DNA from: Bryopsis sp. KO-2023
Taxonomy: Eukaryota; Chlorophyta; Ulvophyceae; Bryopsidales; Bryopsidaceae
Reading direction: 5' to 3'
Length of the DNA stretch: 64,000 nucleotides
Assembly: GCA_030272585.1 (NCBI GenBank)
Contig: BSYQ01000002.1
Location: 7,068,001-7,132,000, forward strand
The notes under the pieces are model-generated. The model did not search any database. It was not told the DNA's origin and was given only the letters and a program-made list of their open reading frames with translations. Below, piece after piece: positions 12,153 to 24,012 of the stretch. Within the stretch, counting starts at the first letter, position 1; each line of letters starts with the position of its first letter. The translations under genes and the position numbers were made by a program.

Positions 12153-12863
12153 CTAAGAAAACACATGCAGTATTGGCTTGAAAAAGAAAAAAAAAACATG
12201 TGAAGGCTCAAGAAAAAATTCACATGTTTTTATTCACAGTCAGCTTCAAGAAAATCAAGTGGGAAAATGTAACAAGTGTTCTTTGGGGGATGCGCTCCTG
12301 TGACACCTTCACAGCCTGATCAAGGTGAGGAAATAGAAGTCAGCCAGAAGTGACACTCCACAGAGTTTTTGCACACAAGCTTAATAATGCAAAACCAATA
12401 TCTCGAAATGTCGTATCAGGTACTCCCGTCTCTTGTAGCGATGGCCCGATACCAATGGTCGACGTTCTGCTGCGCTTGCACAACCGGAGTTGGGGCAGCA
12501 GCAGTTCTCTTTTCTGTGGGAGTTAGAGGGAAGATCTACCCTGGAAAGAAGAGTAACAGAGGGGAGGAAAAAAGTGGAAAACGACGAGCTCCTCACCGTG
12601 GGCCACGGCCATAGTTGCCCACCAGAACATCTTTTTGCTTGCGCAGAGACGAACGGAGAGAGGCGCGCTTACACAGCAAACGAGCGTGCCGCCGTGTTTT
12701 CACTCAGAATCCCAGAAGAAACATCCCGCAAAAAATTGCCTGTCACTTGATCTTTCATAATCAGGGATCATCATTGAATTATAACGAAAAAAAGAAATCC
12801 ACGCGCGGAGGGGTGGCAGCGAGGACTCTCGTGGTGCCTCGCGCACCACGGGAGGCGATAATC
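12153..12863. other. stretch between CysRS remnant and transposase
   Basis: Minus-strand 12410-12540 has a coding-like run (APTPVVQAQQNVDHWYRAIA) with splice-like borders, which I do not recognise. No other gene is seen. The segment from 12790 probably includes the transposase leader. Confidence 0.3.
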
Positions 12864-15800
12864 ATGTTCGAGTGCCCCGCATGCAAGGTCAGGTTTAGGA
12901 CGGAGAGAGGGCTCAAAATGCATCAGCTCCAAGTTCCGTTTCCTACTTGTGGAACAGAGCGTGCACGAGATGTGCCACCTATCCCAACGAAAGGGGGGGG
13001 TCAAGAAGGTGGAACAAGTGACTGTCAGCCAAAGAAGAGGAGGAGGGAAGATGAGGCTGTTCAAGGACGAGAGCTTGACAAAGGAGGCTATGATGAAGAA
13101 ATCTTCAGTTCCATGTAAACACTTCTTGTGCTCGAGGGATCCCAGAGTTGAACAAAAAATCGGAATAAAAAGTTGTGAAGTCTGGTTGGACAGAATTAAA
13201 CTCCTTTATTCAATGTTCATGTGGACTGGGCGCTCTTGCATATTGGTTTTTCATTTTCTCTTCTATTCTCATAGGCTACGGATTAATTGAATGGTGACCA
13301 CAAGCTAGTCCAAGTATTTCTCAAACCTCCATCAATTTTGATTCTTACACTTTTCTACAGGGATGATGAGGTTGTCCGGGGATTAAGCGGAGATGAAGGA
13401 GAAAGCTCTCGCCCTATTCTCTCGCCCAATGCCTCAGTTGAGGGAGGATATGGACGGGCTGAAGAAGACAACCCAGATTTTGTGAACAATAAGGACAAAG
13501 AAGCTGAAATCAAGAATTTTGACAGTATTGCACAAATTGCGGTCTTCTGCACACAAGAAACCACAGAAGCAGGGGCGACGAAGCTTTTGCAGATCCTCAA
13601 CCATCCAGATTTTGACCTCGAAATGGTTCGGCAGAACTTAAAATCGAGTCGGGATGTGAATAAATATGTGGATTCACAAGGATTCATTGGCGAGGTGAGT
13701 TTGTTCTCACATTGATAAATATTTAAAGGAATAAGAGAGAATGAGTGAAGGCTCGGTCTTCAACATCTCCCAGGATAAAACAAATGAAAACTTGGCATAA
13801 CTCTCTCCACCTCTGGTTATTTTTGGACTAATTGACCTTTAGCCCAAGATGGGAGTTTACTCGCTAACCCTGCCGAATATGAATATTATTATACTCAAGA
13901 AAATGATTAAAGTACATTTGTTCATTGTGATAGGGATTCCGGGAACACGATTGTTCCCAGCCTTCAGACCACCAAAAGGTTACCCTCTTGTACCGGGACC
14001 CTTTAGATGCATTGCGTCATCTGGTCAAAACAATGCCATCAGAAAGCTACAAGAAAGGAAAGGTTCTAATAAAAGACGACAAGCGGGTGTACAGTGGTCT
14101 AAACACGGGCGATTGGTGGTTGGAAAGACAAAAACGTCTCCCATATGGTAGCATTATTCTGCCATTGATATTCTATTCGGATTCCACCGATCTAGATGAG
14201 ACGAGGAAGTTGACATCAAGACCATTGATTATGACATTGGGAAATTTCTTGCCACATCATCAAAGATCTAAGAATGGACACGTCTTGTTGGCTTACATGG
14301 GAAAATTGGAGGAGAAACGAGAGAAGGGTTTGGGTGGCAAATCGTTTCGCGAGCGCAAAAAGGAGTTGACACAACAAATGTTGGGCATAATCTTTGACTC
14401 CCTGCGAGAATCCAATGAAAAGTAAGGAACTCTCTATTATCTATAATCCATAAAAAAAAAATAAAAGGTTCATTCGTGTTATTTGCAAACTTTGCCTTCA
14501 GGATAAAACTTCTGTGCATGAGAATATTTTGTTTTTGTCCGGGCAGTGGGGTGTGGCTGGAGGATCATGATGGAGAGAATCTTCATTGCTTTCCGATTCC
14601 GTGCATATATCTGGCGGATCACATGGAAGCTTCTGATGTCTTTTGCATCAGAGGTTCTGCCGAAAGTAGTATGCCATGTATCCGTTGTCTCTGCCCTGGA
14701 GGAGAACTCTCTGACATATCAAAGAAACACAAGAGGAGGGAGGAGGGCGAAATGATTCAAGTGGTTGCGGAATCACGAAGAATATTGGCTTCAGGAGAAA
14801 GAGGGTGCATTGGGGAAGCAAATAAGGTTGCAAAAGCCCACAGTGTGTGGCCGATAGATTTGTCGTTATGGAACTTTAAGTTCACAAATGCCTACAACCT
14901 ATGGATACCAGATCGTCAGCACCAAAGCGACATTGGATTGGCCCTGTACCTTATAGACTGGACCAAAGAGTATCTCAGGAGGAACATGCCTGGAGAGGAT
15001 GAGAAAATATTGGCTGAGCTGGATAGAAGGTGGAGTGAAGGATTTATGAACTACTTTAACGGAGTCTCACTTCTACTATGTATACCCGGCGTCACGTTTT
15101 CGCAAAAATCTCGTAGGATCACGGGAAAATGATGCTCAGTATGAATTTTTAAGTATTTTGGAAAAGATTTTGACATCCGGAAACGTGACTTTGTTCAATA
15201 TCTTGAAGTTGTGTTGATTTGTATATTGTATTGATTCAATCGTGGTAATGTTTTTCAACAGTGAAAGGGTTTCTGTTTTCTCATATTGGGTCGGTTTCTT
15301 TCGAACTGTTGTAACTTACAAGGTGCTACTTTACTTGCTTCTTGAAGGATATCAGATGTGCCTCCTTTCGCTGGGTTGACGTTACCAAAGAAGTTCACAA
15401 ATGAGAAATTGACCTCGTCGAAAAGAAGACATTTGATGTGGTTGATACCTTATCTCATCAGGAACTTGATCTCGCCTCTAGAGAACGTCTTTGTACTTTT
15501 TGCTGAGTGGGAGCTCATACGAGATCAAGAAGCGCATACTGACGAAGACATTGCGTTGCTATCGACTCTTGCGATCAAATGGTTGGATGAAGTAAAGGTT
15601 GTCTTTCCATTTGCGAACCTTAGTATTCTCAAGGTTCATGATATGACACACTATGGTGATGTCATAAAAGAGTTCGGAGGTAACTGGCTTGAGGCCACTC
15701 CCTACGAGCGGTTGCATATTGATTATTGTAAGCGTCCATGGCGAGGGTCGAACAAAAAGCCGCAAACGTACAGGACTCAAATGGCAAAGAAAGCAACGAG

Positions 15801-16696
15801 GATGGGTATTGCCTCAAGAATACAAAAAGGGGGACTCCAAAAAGGCCATCAAGGTGGAATTCTCCAAAGGGCCGATGAAGGTTGCTGGAATGTGCTAGCG
15901 GGTAAAAAGAAATCTTTCGGAAACTATGAAGGATTGGTTGAGGTCACATGTCAACCTGAATTTGAGATATTCGAACACGTTTTGTGCCGCTACTTCCAAG
16001 GTAAAAGAGGATTAGTATCGTATTTCAACAAGAATGTTTTCATTCACATTCTACCTTGATTGATGGAAATATCTTTCTACGGGTGGAGTTGATTGGCTAT
16101 AATGAATAATGTAAGAAAAAGGGGAACAGTACGACGGACTAAAAGGGAGATAAATGAGTCGATTTTCTATCCTTTTTTTCGGAGATTATTTCAACGAGGT
16201 CTTGAGCTTTGTGGGCAAAAATTTTCCAGGTTGTCTCTTTTGAAATCTTTCTGTTTGGTATGTGTTTGCAGGAAACCAACCTGATGGAAGGAAGATTCAT
16301 CTTTGCACGTCAATGGCTATCTACAACGAGACGGGGCAATCTAAAACGGCCCATGCGAGCATAAACTATCATCACCGTCCCTATTTCTCTTCAGTAGCGG
16401 TTGAAAACGAAAATGGTGGAGTGTGGTTTGCTTCAACGAGGGCTTTTTTCCGTTGTAGGTTTCAATCAACAGAATACGATCTTGCTTTTGTGAGATGGTA
16501 TGACGCAATCCCATCTCCCTCACTATTCTCAAAATCGCTCTACATGGGATGGGACCCAGCAAAGATCCGGTTTGAAAATAAATCATTTCCTAATTATGAT
16601 ATAATCCACATAAACACTATCAGGGATTTGGTTTATGTTCAACGTGATTATGGGATCGTGGAGGAAAAATTTTTCCTCAATAGATATATCCGTTGA
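12864..16696 (+). CDS. Plavaka/KDZ-superfamily transposase, intact
   Basis: Six exons join in phase with GT-AG introns: 12864-13114, 13361-13694, 13934-14421, 14502-15079, 15356-16000 and 16272-16696, giving about 906 residues. Residues 1-35 hold a C2HC finger (CPACKVRF...H...C). Family blocks follow in order: LLYRDPLDALRHL, the RNase H-like strand LPLIFYSDSTD (first Asp), PCIYLADHMEASD (second Asp) with a nearby MPCIRCLCP zinc knuckle, and TPYERLHIDYCKRPW with the likely catalytic Glu. The C-terminal domain contains EYDLAFVRWYD and YDIIHINTIRDLVYV. This layout is that of Plavaka transposases of the Kyakuja-Dileera-Zisupton superfamily, best known from fungi. No stop or frameshift is present, so the gene may be active. 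Exon four is ended at 15079 because that joins the family blocks in frame. Confidence 0.85.
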
Positions 16697-17450
16697 AGAT
16701 TGCAAAAAGTGTGGAATACCAATTGTTTTCGTTAAGCCACGGGTATAGACATATCCGTTGAAGGTTTGGAAAGAGTGGAATAACGGTTGTTTTTGTTAGG
16801 CCTCAAGAAAATGTATTGTGGAAAATAAAAATAAAATAAAAAAATTAAAGGGGAAAGAAGAGTTGAAGATTGTTTTCGAACATAATGGAGGGAATGGAAG
16901 TAAATGATTGTGTTGAGTGCCAGGGGTGACTATATGAGGCTGCTCTTAGCCAAGGTTGGTTGTGGGAAACTTCAGTTCGTTGTAAGACCTCTATTTTCGT
17001 GGTGTGTCTCTGGTGTTGTCTTTTCCTGTGATGACATTAAAAGATTTTACAAATATGTCCATTGAAGGTTGTGGAAAGAGTGGAATAACGGCCTCGGGAG
17101 GTGTACGGCTGTATTTGTGCAGTGTGGAACGGTTCAGCTCTTTTTCACATCAGCACCCACATTTCATAACACCACGGGTACACCATTTCTGACAACCCCA
17201 GCACAAGGGACCAGGCGTAAATCTTGTATGGCTTGGCTCGGATCGCGAACAACCTTGTTAGAGGTTTCGAAGACTCTTCGAAACCTCGAAACACCACCAT
17301 GGTTGCGAGTTCCCAGCCATGTGGGAGTGCATGGATCATGTGGTTATGGCACTGGGCCGCATTCAATTGCTTCCAAAAAAGCTCACAGTGTGCCTGACTA
17401 TCGCACCAACACATTGAAGGCATCTATAATTACTCTTTTACACACATGCA
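16697..17450. other. spacer between transposase and downstream gene
   Basis: Imperfect repeats of ACATATCCGTTGAAG...GGAATAACGG occur at about 16690, 16750 and 17050-17090. They look like tandem copies of the transposase 3' end. No gene is seen. Confidence 0.4.
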
Positions 17451-17640
17451 GTCCGTCACGTGATGACGACTCGCGCAGCATGGACGTCCATGCTGCGCAG
17501 GAGCGGCGGTGCTGCAGCAGGGCGAGTCCGTCACGTGATGACAACTCGCGCAGCATGGACGTCCATGCTGCGCAGGAGGGGCGGTGCTGCAGCAGGGTGA
17601 CCAGGGAAGGGCGCGGGACTGACGCTTCGATATTTAAAGG
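17451..17640 (+). promoter_or_regulatory. promoter with two 75-bp repeats, each carrying a 26-bp palindrome
   Basis: A 75-bp unit is repeated at 17451-17525 and 17526-17600. Each holds TCACGTGA (an E-box palindrome) and a perfect 26-bp palindrome, GCGCAGCATGGAC followed by its complement, at 17473-17498 and 17548-17573. Each palindrome is followed by GGCGGTGCTGCAGCAGGG. A TATTTAAA box lies at 17631-17638, 62 bp before the ATG of the next gene. The arrangement looks like paired binding sites for a dimeric factor upstream of a core promoter; this role is inferred. Confidence 0.65.
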
Positions 17641-17699
17641 ATGAGGTTTCCTGCAGTGCATGTGCTTACTTGTTTGTGTGTTCCGTGGAATATCCACTG

Positions 17700-18852
17700 A
17701 TGAAGAGAGGGGGACCACCAAGCGGAACTGGAGGTGCGATAATCGCTTCTGTCGGTGCTAGAGTCGTGTGCGACTTCCATTCCACATTTTCTGATCCAGC
17801 GCATTCGTCTTCAGGAAAACGGACAAGGCGGCTAGATGAAGGGACTCCAGCGGAAGCGGATGAAGTTAGTGGAGAACGGCTTGGCGGTATGTTCGTGGAG
17901 AAAAGCTTGACGTTTTTTTCCAGTTTTTTTCCTTTTATTCATGGAAGCCGAATCGATGGAACGTCGATTCGAAGGATTGATGTGACGTTTTGTTGTTTCG
18001 TGTGTTGCAGAGGCGCTCGTGCACGAACTGCGATCTGGCTTCGAAAGGGTAGAGCGGGCGCTTCACACATCAAACACAACCCAAAGATCGATTCTCAAGG
18101 TGTTGGAAAAGATAGCACAGCCATTGGCAGAAAGAAAAAAACCGGTGGTGAGCGTAGAAAAATACGCCGCCACGTTGAAAAGAACTGTGGAAGATCGAAA
18201 ACGACTCTTCCGAAAGTTTGTTTATGTTGAGGAAAAAGAAATTAAAATGCTCTTATTGACCGTTGTTGATTTTGCGCCCGAATTGGATGATTTGAATATG
18301 GTGGAGTTGAGTATGACTCCGGATGAATTCAAAGTGTGGTCCGCATTACTCAGTAAACTCAAGTCCGATTTTCGGACTTTGAGGTCTACGGTGGTTGGGA
18401 AGCTCGCAAAGGCGATTGAAGAATGTGTGATGAGACACTCAATCACATCACAAAGTCTCTCCTCGAAAGATTGGCGGTTTCGTCAAGCCGACAACGATGA
18501 CTTCGGGAGTGACTTCTTGAGTGATGTTCTGACCACAGTAAGACGTTCCACCACGTCCTCTTCGATATTTGAGAGGTGTGGATCTTTGACAGTTGGAATG
18601 GCGGCCTTTATACAATTGAACATTAAATTGTTTCTTGGGAACCGGACGATTGGGTTGGTAGCAGACGACGAGAAGATCAGGCTTTTTGGCGTGGAAAAAA
18701 ATATTGTATCCTCGTACCGGTCCGTGAACATCCTCAGAGAGCAAGATGATGAGGAAATCGAAGAAGATTATGAAGAGGAATTGGAAGAAAATTCCAGAGC
18801 GGAGGAACCCCAAGGGGAATTTGATATTGGGCTGATTGATGAGTGTTTATGA
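17700..18852 (+). CDS. unknown two-exon protein with acidic tail
   Basis: Exons 17700-17886 and 18011-18852 join in phase across a GT-AG intron, giving about 342 residues. I do not recognise a family. The first exon is Gly/Ser-rich with a basic GKRTRRLDEG patch. After the junction a helical region begins with EALVHELRSGFERVERALH and continues with heptad-like spacing. The last 40 residues are strongly acidic (DDEEIEEDYEEELEE). The gene lies about 1 kb after the transposase on the same strand and inside the candidate transposon, so it may be an accessory gene of that element. A host gene is the alternative. The ATG at 17700 is the first in frame and follows a good TATA-like box. Confidence 0.65.
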
Positions 18853-19424
18853 TTGGACACTACACTTGTAATTCTGTCTCTTTGTTGGGGAATTTTTCAC
18901 ATGCTACACTGACAATCAGCTCTTGTTCATCAACTTGGTGAATATAACAATTAAGCCTTTCTGTGGAAGAGTTGAATATCGGAATGAATGGGTGAAACAC
19001 ACAAAGAACACACAGAGTCTCGGCCCTTCAAGGGACTTACAAACTTACAAAGATGCAACAATTGTTTCCACACAGCAATATATATCTGTTCCCTTTCCTG
19101 TACTGCTCTGACATCAACAGTACAACTTCCCACGTATTGCCTTTTACAAGACACTCTCCCATACTTTTCCTAACCACTCATCCTCTCATCTACTCCAACT
19201 AACCCAATCTTTTTCCCAATCCTTTTACAGTGAACACCACATCCTCTAACTCAGTCCCGAGAAACTTCTTCCAACTCCACAGGACTGATCAATCTCTGCA
19301 ACCTCCTAATCAGCTTGATATCTCCCACTTTCATCAAGCAGAAATACGCTCCCTCACATCCACCCCCTCACATCCACCCCAGCACAACTCACAGACCAGA
19401 AATCAAAAAGAAGACCTATCATAC
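18853..19424. other. spacer between convergent genes
   Basis: A 3' exon of the minus-strand SRRM1-like gene is expected here but could not be identified. The repeated CTCACATCCACCCC near 19350 is the only notable repeat. Confidence 0.35.
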
Positions 19425-21393
19425 CTCTGCCTGGGTTCACCTCTGGCCCGGTCCCGGAATCTAGGGGACCTAGACGCAGGCTTTGGTGAACGTGATCGAC
19501 CAGGTGGCAATCTGCCCCGAGGTGAGCGAACTCTGTGCTGTGGGAACCTGCTTCTGCTTCTAGATCTGCTCCTCTCCCTTCCCCACCTTGAGGGTCTTTC
19601 CCTGCCGAAAGGTCGCCGCCTGCGCTCCGGTGCACCGCCATCCATTGCCTGCATCCCCTCCTGATCCCGTTCTCTTTGCAATCGGAAAGCCTCCTGCGAG
19701 AGCAAAACTCGGGAAATTCAATAAGGCACATCACCACGCCCCATAAAAGTTCAGTTTCAATCCGAGCTCTTCGAATCAAGCATCCCTCCCTACAGGAGTA
19801 TGCTTTCATTACACGGATTCTATCTCAAGTGAGGTGGGCAGTCAACACTCCGGCATACTTTTATCTGGTGATCATGATGCAACGCCCTCCCATATGCGAA
19901 ATCCTTGAAGGGGTTGCTGATGCTAACCCCCCTCAAGATCAAAATACTACTGGACATACCAGACTGCTATGTTCATCCCACCAGCAATCGCACAGATGGG
20001 CTCAACCAACAGAGCAAGAGAGAAAAAAATCCCGCAACACTGAGATTTATTTCTGCAGAACAAGCCAAAGTGGTCCCAAGGATGGCCCCACCAGATAACG
20101 ATTTTTACCGAACCCCCGTGGTGACAGTGACTGAGAGAGCAGTGTCATTTCCTTGCAATTAGAGCGCTCTCTCTCTCCTGATTCCCTTAGAGGGTCTCCG
20201 CGATTTACGACTTAACATAGCACATGCTCAGGAGAAGAAACCGGGAACACACTCGTCTAGCATCAACAACCCAACAGTGAGAGCCCTGCAATTTCCCTCC
20301 CTAAATATATAAGAATCAACCCCCACCCCCCCCACCTCCGTTTTCACATCGACATTAACACGCCCCACAGGAAATCTCTAGAAGGCAAAGATGTATTGAC
20401 TAATTGATGTGTCTGCATATTTGTATGGCACTTGGCGAGAGGCACTTGGAATTTTTCTGATATCAGCCTTCTTTACTGTTTTTGGCAGTTCTCACGTTTT
20501 TCTTGTCCTGAATCTCCTTCTTCTTTCGAAGCTCCTCTGCTTTTTCGTCGAGAATTTGCTGTGGAATCCCACTTGCTGTTGTTGATGCACTGGCTAGCAT
20601 CGCCCAGAGCTCCTGTGTAGCAAATCATTGATTTAAAATTGTGGCGAAACCTTTCCGTGAACACTCTTAATCATTCCATGTCAGACACTCCACACCAGAG
20701 CGAGTTTTTGCTTTTGAACGATCTGGAAATGAAAGAGGCCCCAGGGTACCTTCATGAACAAGCTGGTATTTTTTCCAGAAAAGGGACGAGATCGATGTGG
20801 AGCTCTCTTGCATCAGCGACCTGGCCAAATGTAGAAACACACAGAATCTTCATTGAAAGATCTTGCTTTCCTGGGTCTTGTTCACACCGACTTGTTTTTT
20901 TTGTTTTTTTTGGGGCAGGAGGGGCATCTCCACACACTTCCAATGAAATGTTCACAACAACGATCTCTGCAACGTATTTTTCCCATCTCTTCTCAACAGA
21001 AACCATTGCTTCCGTAGGCTATTCAGGAGGCTCGTTTGGATGGTTGGCAATCCAAAAAAGAAATCCCCACACAACATTCCATAACATTTTTTTTTTTTTT
21101 GGGGGGGGGTCATTTTTTTTAAATCCATGCTGGTGAATTTTTTTGGTATGAGTTCTTAAGTCGGGATTCAAATTCAGAGAGACTCATGCAAAGAAACAGG
21201 AGGGCAGGTTACTTTCTGGGCTTGGAGCTTGTTGTGGATGAAATGAATCAACACTTCGTCTTCGACGCCGAGCAACTCCGTCACCCTCTTCGCCACCCAC
21301 TCGAACATGACGACCCAGTTCACCTTCGACGGTTCCACTTTGAGGTCGAGCTCCTTGGGAAACTTCATGCTTTTCATGAGCTTCTTTTGCTTG
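19425..21393 (-). pseudogene. SRRM1-like PWI/RS splicing factor, frameshifted copy
   Basis: Four minus-strand exons with GT-AG borders are recognised: 21393-21213, 20820-20750, 20612-20496 and 19693-19425. The first three encode a PWI domain: SKQKKLMKSMKFPKELDLKV, VNWVVMFEWVAKRVTELLG, DEVLIHFIHNKLQ, LHIDLVPFLEK and ELWAMLASAS...GIPQQIL. The fourth is an RS domain (RERSRSRSRSRFPQHRV and more). This is the layout of SRm160/SRRM1, a nuclear splicing coactivator that binds nucleic acid through PWI. Exon two is 71 nt where phase requires 72; one A is missing in an A-run just after FLEK (plus 20766-20771), so the frame breaks. That is either a homopolymer sequencing error or true decay. The start exon and other RS exons were not found. 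Confidence 0.75.
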
Positions 21394-22976
21394 CTACGGC
21401 GAAAAAAATAACACATCCCTCATATCAGATACCACCTGTTTCACAACAAACAAAAATTTATTCATGGCACACTGTGGAGAAAGACCCACAGCGCTCTGTG
21501 CTTGGAAAAAAACAAACAATTGTCACTTTTTCTTTAATCGGGGGGGGGGGAGGCATGCCATTTGTTTAACAGCTTCTCACTTTCTTTTCATATTCTGTTG
21601 AAAATATAGTCGAAGGTGTTTGGATTGTTCCCTTGTGATCGGGTGCATCGTCTCTACCTTCTGATATGTGCAATTTCCCCGTCCAGGTTTGACCTATATA
21701 TGCAATGCAAATCTTGTCCCTGAATTGAAAAAAACCAAGCAAAACCACAGTTTCAGTTTCAGTTCCAGCTTCCAACAAAGAAAGACTAACTTCATTAATT
21801 TCAGTTTCCTTTTTGGGGGGCCAAATTATGCCTAATCCCATATCACCGAGGGCCTTCTTCATATAAATAGAAAATGTCATGGTGCCATCCAGACATGCAG
21901 CACAGACTATGTTTCAAACTATCCAGAAAACCCAAGCTGCAGAAATGAGACCATATATTTGGTCAGATTTGCGTTGGTCGATTGCTTGTTTCTTAAAAGA
22001 AGGCATCCATTTTACCTAGAGGGACTGAGTATCCTCAAAGGTCTGGCCTGACACCAGACTTGCCTGTGAAGACCAAGTTCCGGTTGCAGATTTCAGCTTT
22101 TCGCTGAACACATCCAAAAGCGACCCCCTCCCAGCATCCCCAGCAATTTCAATATCGTCTATGAATACGCGCGCCGTCTAAAGAAATATGCACAAACAGA
22201 AAAAAAATCAGCCAAAAGAAACATCATCTGCATTCCATTAAAATAAATCAAATCACAATAGGAAAACATCCATTTACATTGCTGGGCAAGACGGTGATGA
22301 GTTTTCTGCGTATCTCTTTTATTTCAGACAGACGTGTTTACTCCTTTATTAATTCTTTTCAGTACCCGACCTCCTGGTTTTCATTTTTCTTCTCTCCATG
22401 GCAAACATGAGTTTTCCAAAATTGTGCATCCAGGCTGCCTGCTTGCGAAATCCAGGCAGGGTTTTCAGGCGTCTACTGAAAACCCAGAGCATCCAGTCGC
22501 TGTATGGCATCGTTAGGCAACAGCTCCCTTCTCAAAAGCTCCCTTTGCAACTGAACCCACGTTGCTAGTTGACCGACAGCCCCCCTGCTTTATCCTGAAG
22601 TTTGAAGGCAGTATTAGAGAAAGCAAATCCATGAGATGTCAAAATGGTACAACTCTACCAAGGTCCTTGAGATATCACCTTCAACTTGAAGGTGATAACC
22701 CAACCCAAAGTTTGGATGGGGGGCTGTTCTGCTTTTTGTTCCTGCAACACAAAGTGGCACGCAACTCGACGACCATCTCCCCCCCCCTCACTTTTTTGTG
22801 CACTCTTCTACGACAAGAACGCAACTTCTGTTCTGAAAACAGGCGACAAAGTTGCGAATCACCGTGATTGCTGTGACTTTAGGTTCTTCATGGCTCAACC
22901 CTGTTTGCGAAAGCCTTTGCTCTCCCTTGTAACTCGCAATAAAAAACATCCGATGTCGAGGCTGCGTTTGGTTAAG
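21394..22976. other. gene-poor stretch upstream of SRRM1-like gene
   Basis: The first exon of the SRRM1-like gene should lie here but could not be recognised. Homopolymers (T12 and G9 near 21090-21110; G10 near 21541) are present. No other gene is seen. Confidence 0.35.
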
Positions 22977-23210
22977 GCGCAAAGAAAACGTGAAATCGAT
23001 GGCAGCGCGAACTGTGACCTCTTCACGCTACCATTGGTTCACGTTTTCTTCGCGTGAGCAATTACATGCGCAAATCCACGTCCCCGTATGCACACGTGAA
23101 CTTGTGTCAGTAATGGCTTCACGTCAGCTCACGGGCGTGATTTGACGTGAAGTTCTTGGACAATCCACGCGCACGTTAAAATCACGTTATGACTTTTTAC
23201 AGATGATCGT
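22977..23210 (-). repeat. right-hand ACGT-rich subterminal region
   Basis: An inverted repeat (GCGCAAAGAAAACGTGAA at 22977-22994 and TTCACGTTTTCTTCGCG from 23038) is followed by CACGTGAAC, CACGTCAGCTCACGGGCGTG and TTGACGTGAAG. It ends in TTTTTACAGATGAT at 23194-23207, the reverse of the sequence at 9942-9955. Motif content matches the 9960-10510 array. Confidence 0.6.
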
Positions 23211-23564
23211 AGGGGCTTCCAACAGCCAACCGCCTCAACACAAACTTCGAATTAAACAGAAACCGTTACAAAACAACAGCAAACTCAGTTCCCATAATAT
23301 ACCCCAGCCTGGGTATCCGAAACGCCATCCTGCAGCACCCCTCACGAACACAAACCCACGACTCATTCGCCTGTCACCCCAGACGCCAGAAAAACGCCCC
23401 CTCGCAAACACTAACGGCCACACGCCCCCAGGCGCCAGAAACGGAGACGTCGCCCGACCTGCCAAAACTCGCGCTTTGGCCGATGACTAAAAAGTGTGTC
23501 CACCAAACGATGCAAAAACCAGAATCTACTCAACTGTCCCAGCTAAACACTAAACAATCAAACA
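23211..23564. other. C/A-rich spacer
   Basis: The plus strand is rich in C and A, with no recognised gene. Confidence 0.35.
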
Positions 23565-24012
23565 GATTCGACTGAAAGATGCCCCTCCAAACCACACAAA
23601 CACACACACCAAAAACAACAGCAGTTTTTCCCGAACATGCATGGGAATCCCCCGAGAATCCCCCCAAAAAAGGTAAAAAGTAAAATCGAAAACAAAACAA
23701 AAACAAAAACCCCGCCGGCACTGTTTCAGCACTGGCGGCTACGACCTCTCTGGCGCATGACAATTCGAGAGTGAAGGTTCGAGCCCGGGACCTGGTGGCC
23801 AAGGATCCTCTAGCAGATCCCCTTGACCAGCGGGGGAACGATGACATGCAGCGATGTCTCACTCAAGTACCAAAGATGATTCACCCAACCGCCAGAAACT
23901 CGAGCGGCTCTCCGACGTCTTCGAAGACGTCCCCGGTCCAAACCAGCTGAATTCCGAATCGCTGTCCTCGCGATGCTCACACGTGGTGACCAAAGCCACC
24001 AAAGAGTCAGGT
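23565..24012 (-). mobile_element. SINE-like unit B, copy 1
   Basis: One of three copies (others 35330-35790 and 55556-55965). On the minus strand a tRNA-like head is visible: GCTGGTCAAGGGGATCTGC serves as an A-box region and GGGCTCGAACC as a B-box, about 23780-23850. The rest is unit-specific sequence with AACAACAGCAG and CATGCATG at one end and GACGTCTTCGAAGACGTC near the other. It is a tRNA-derived, pol III-type repeat by structure. Confidence 0.6.
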
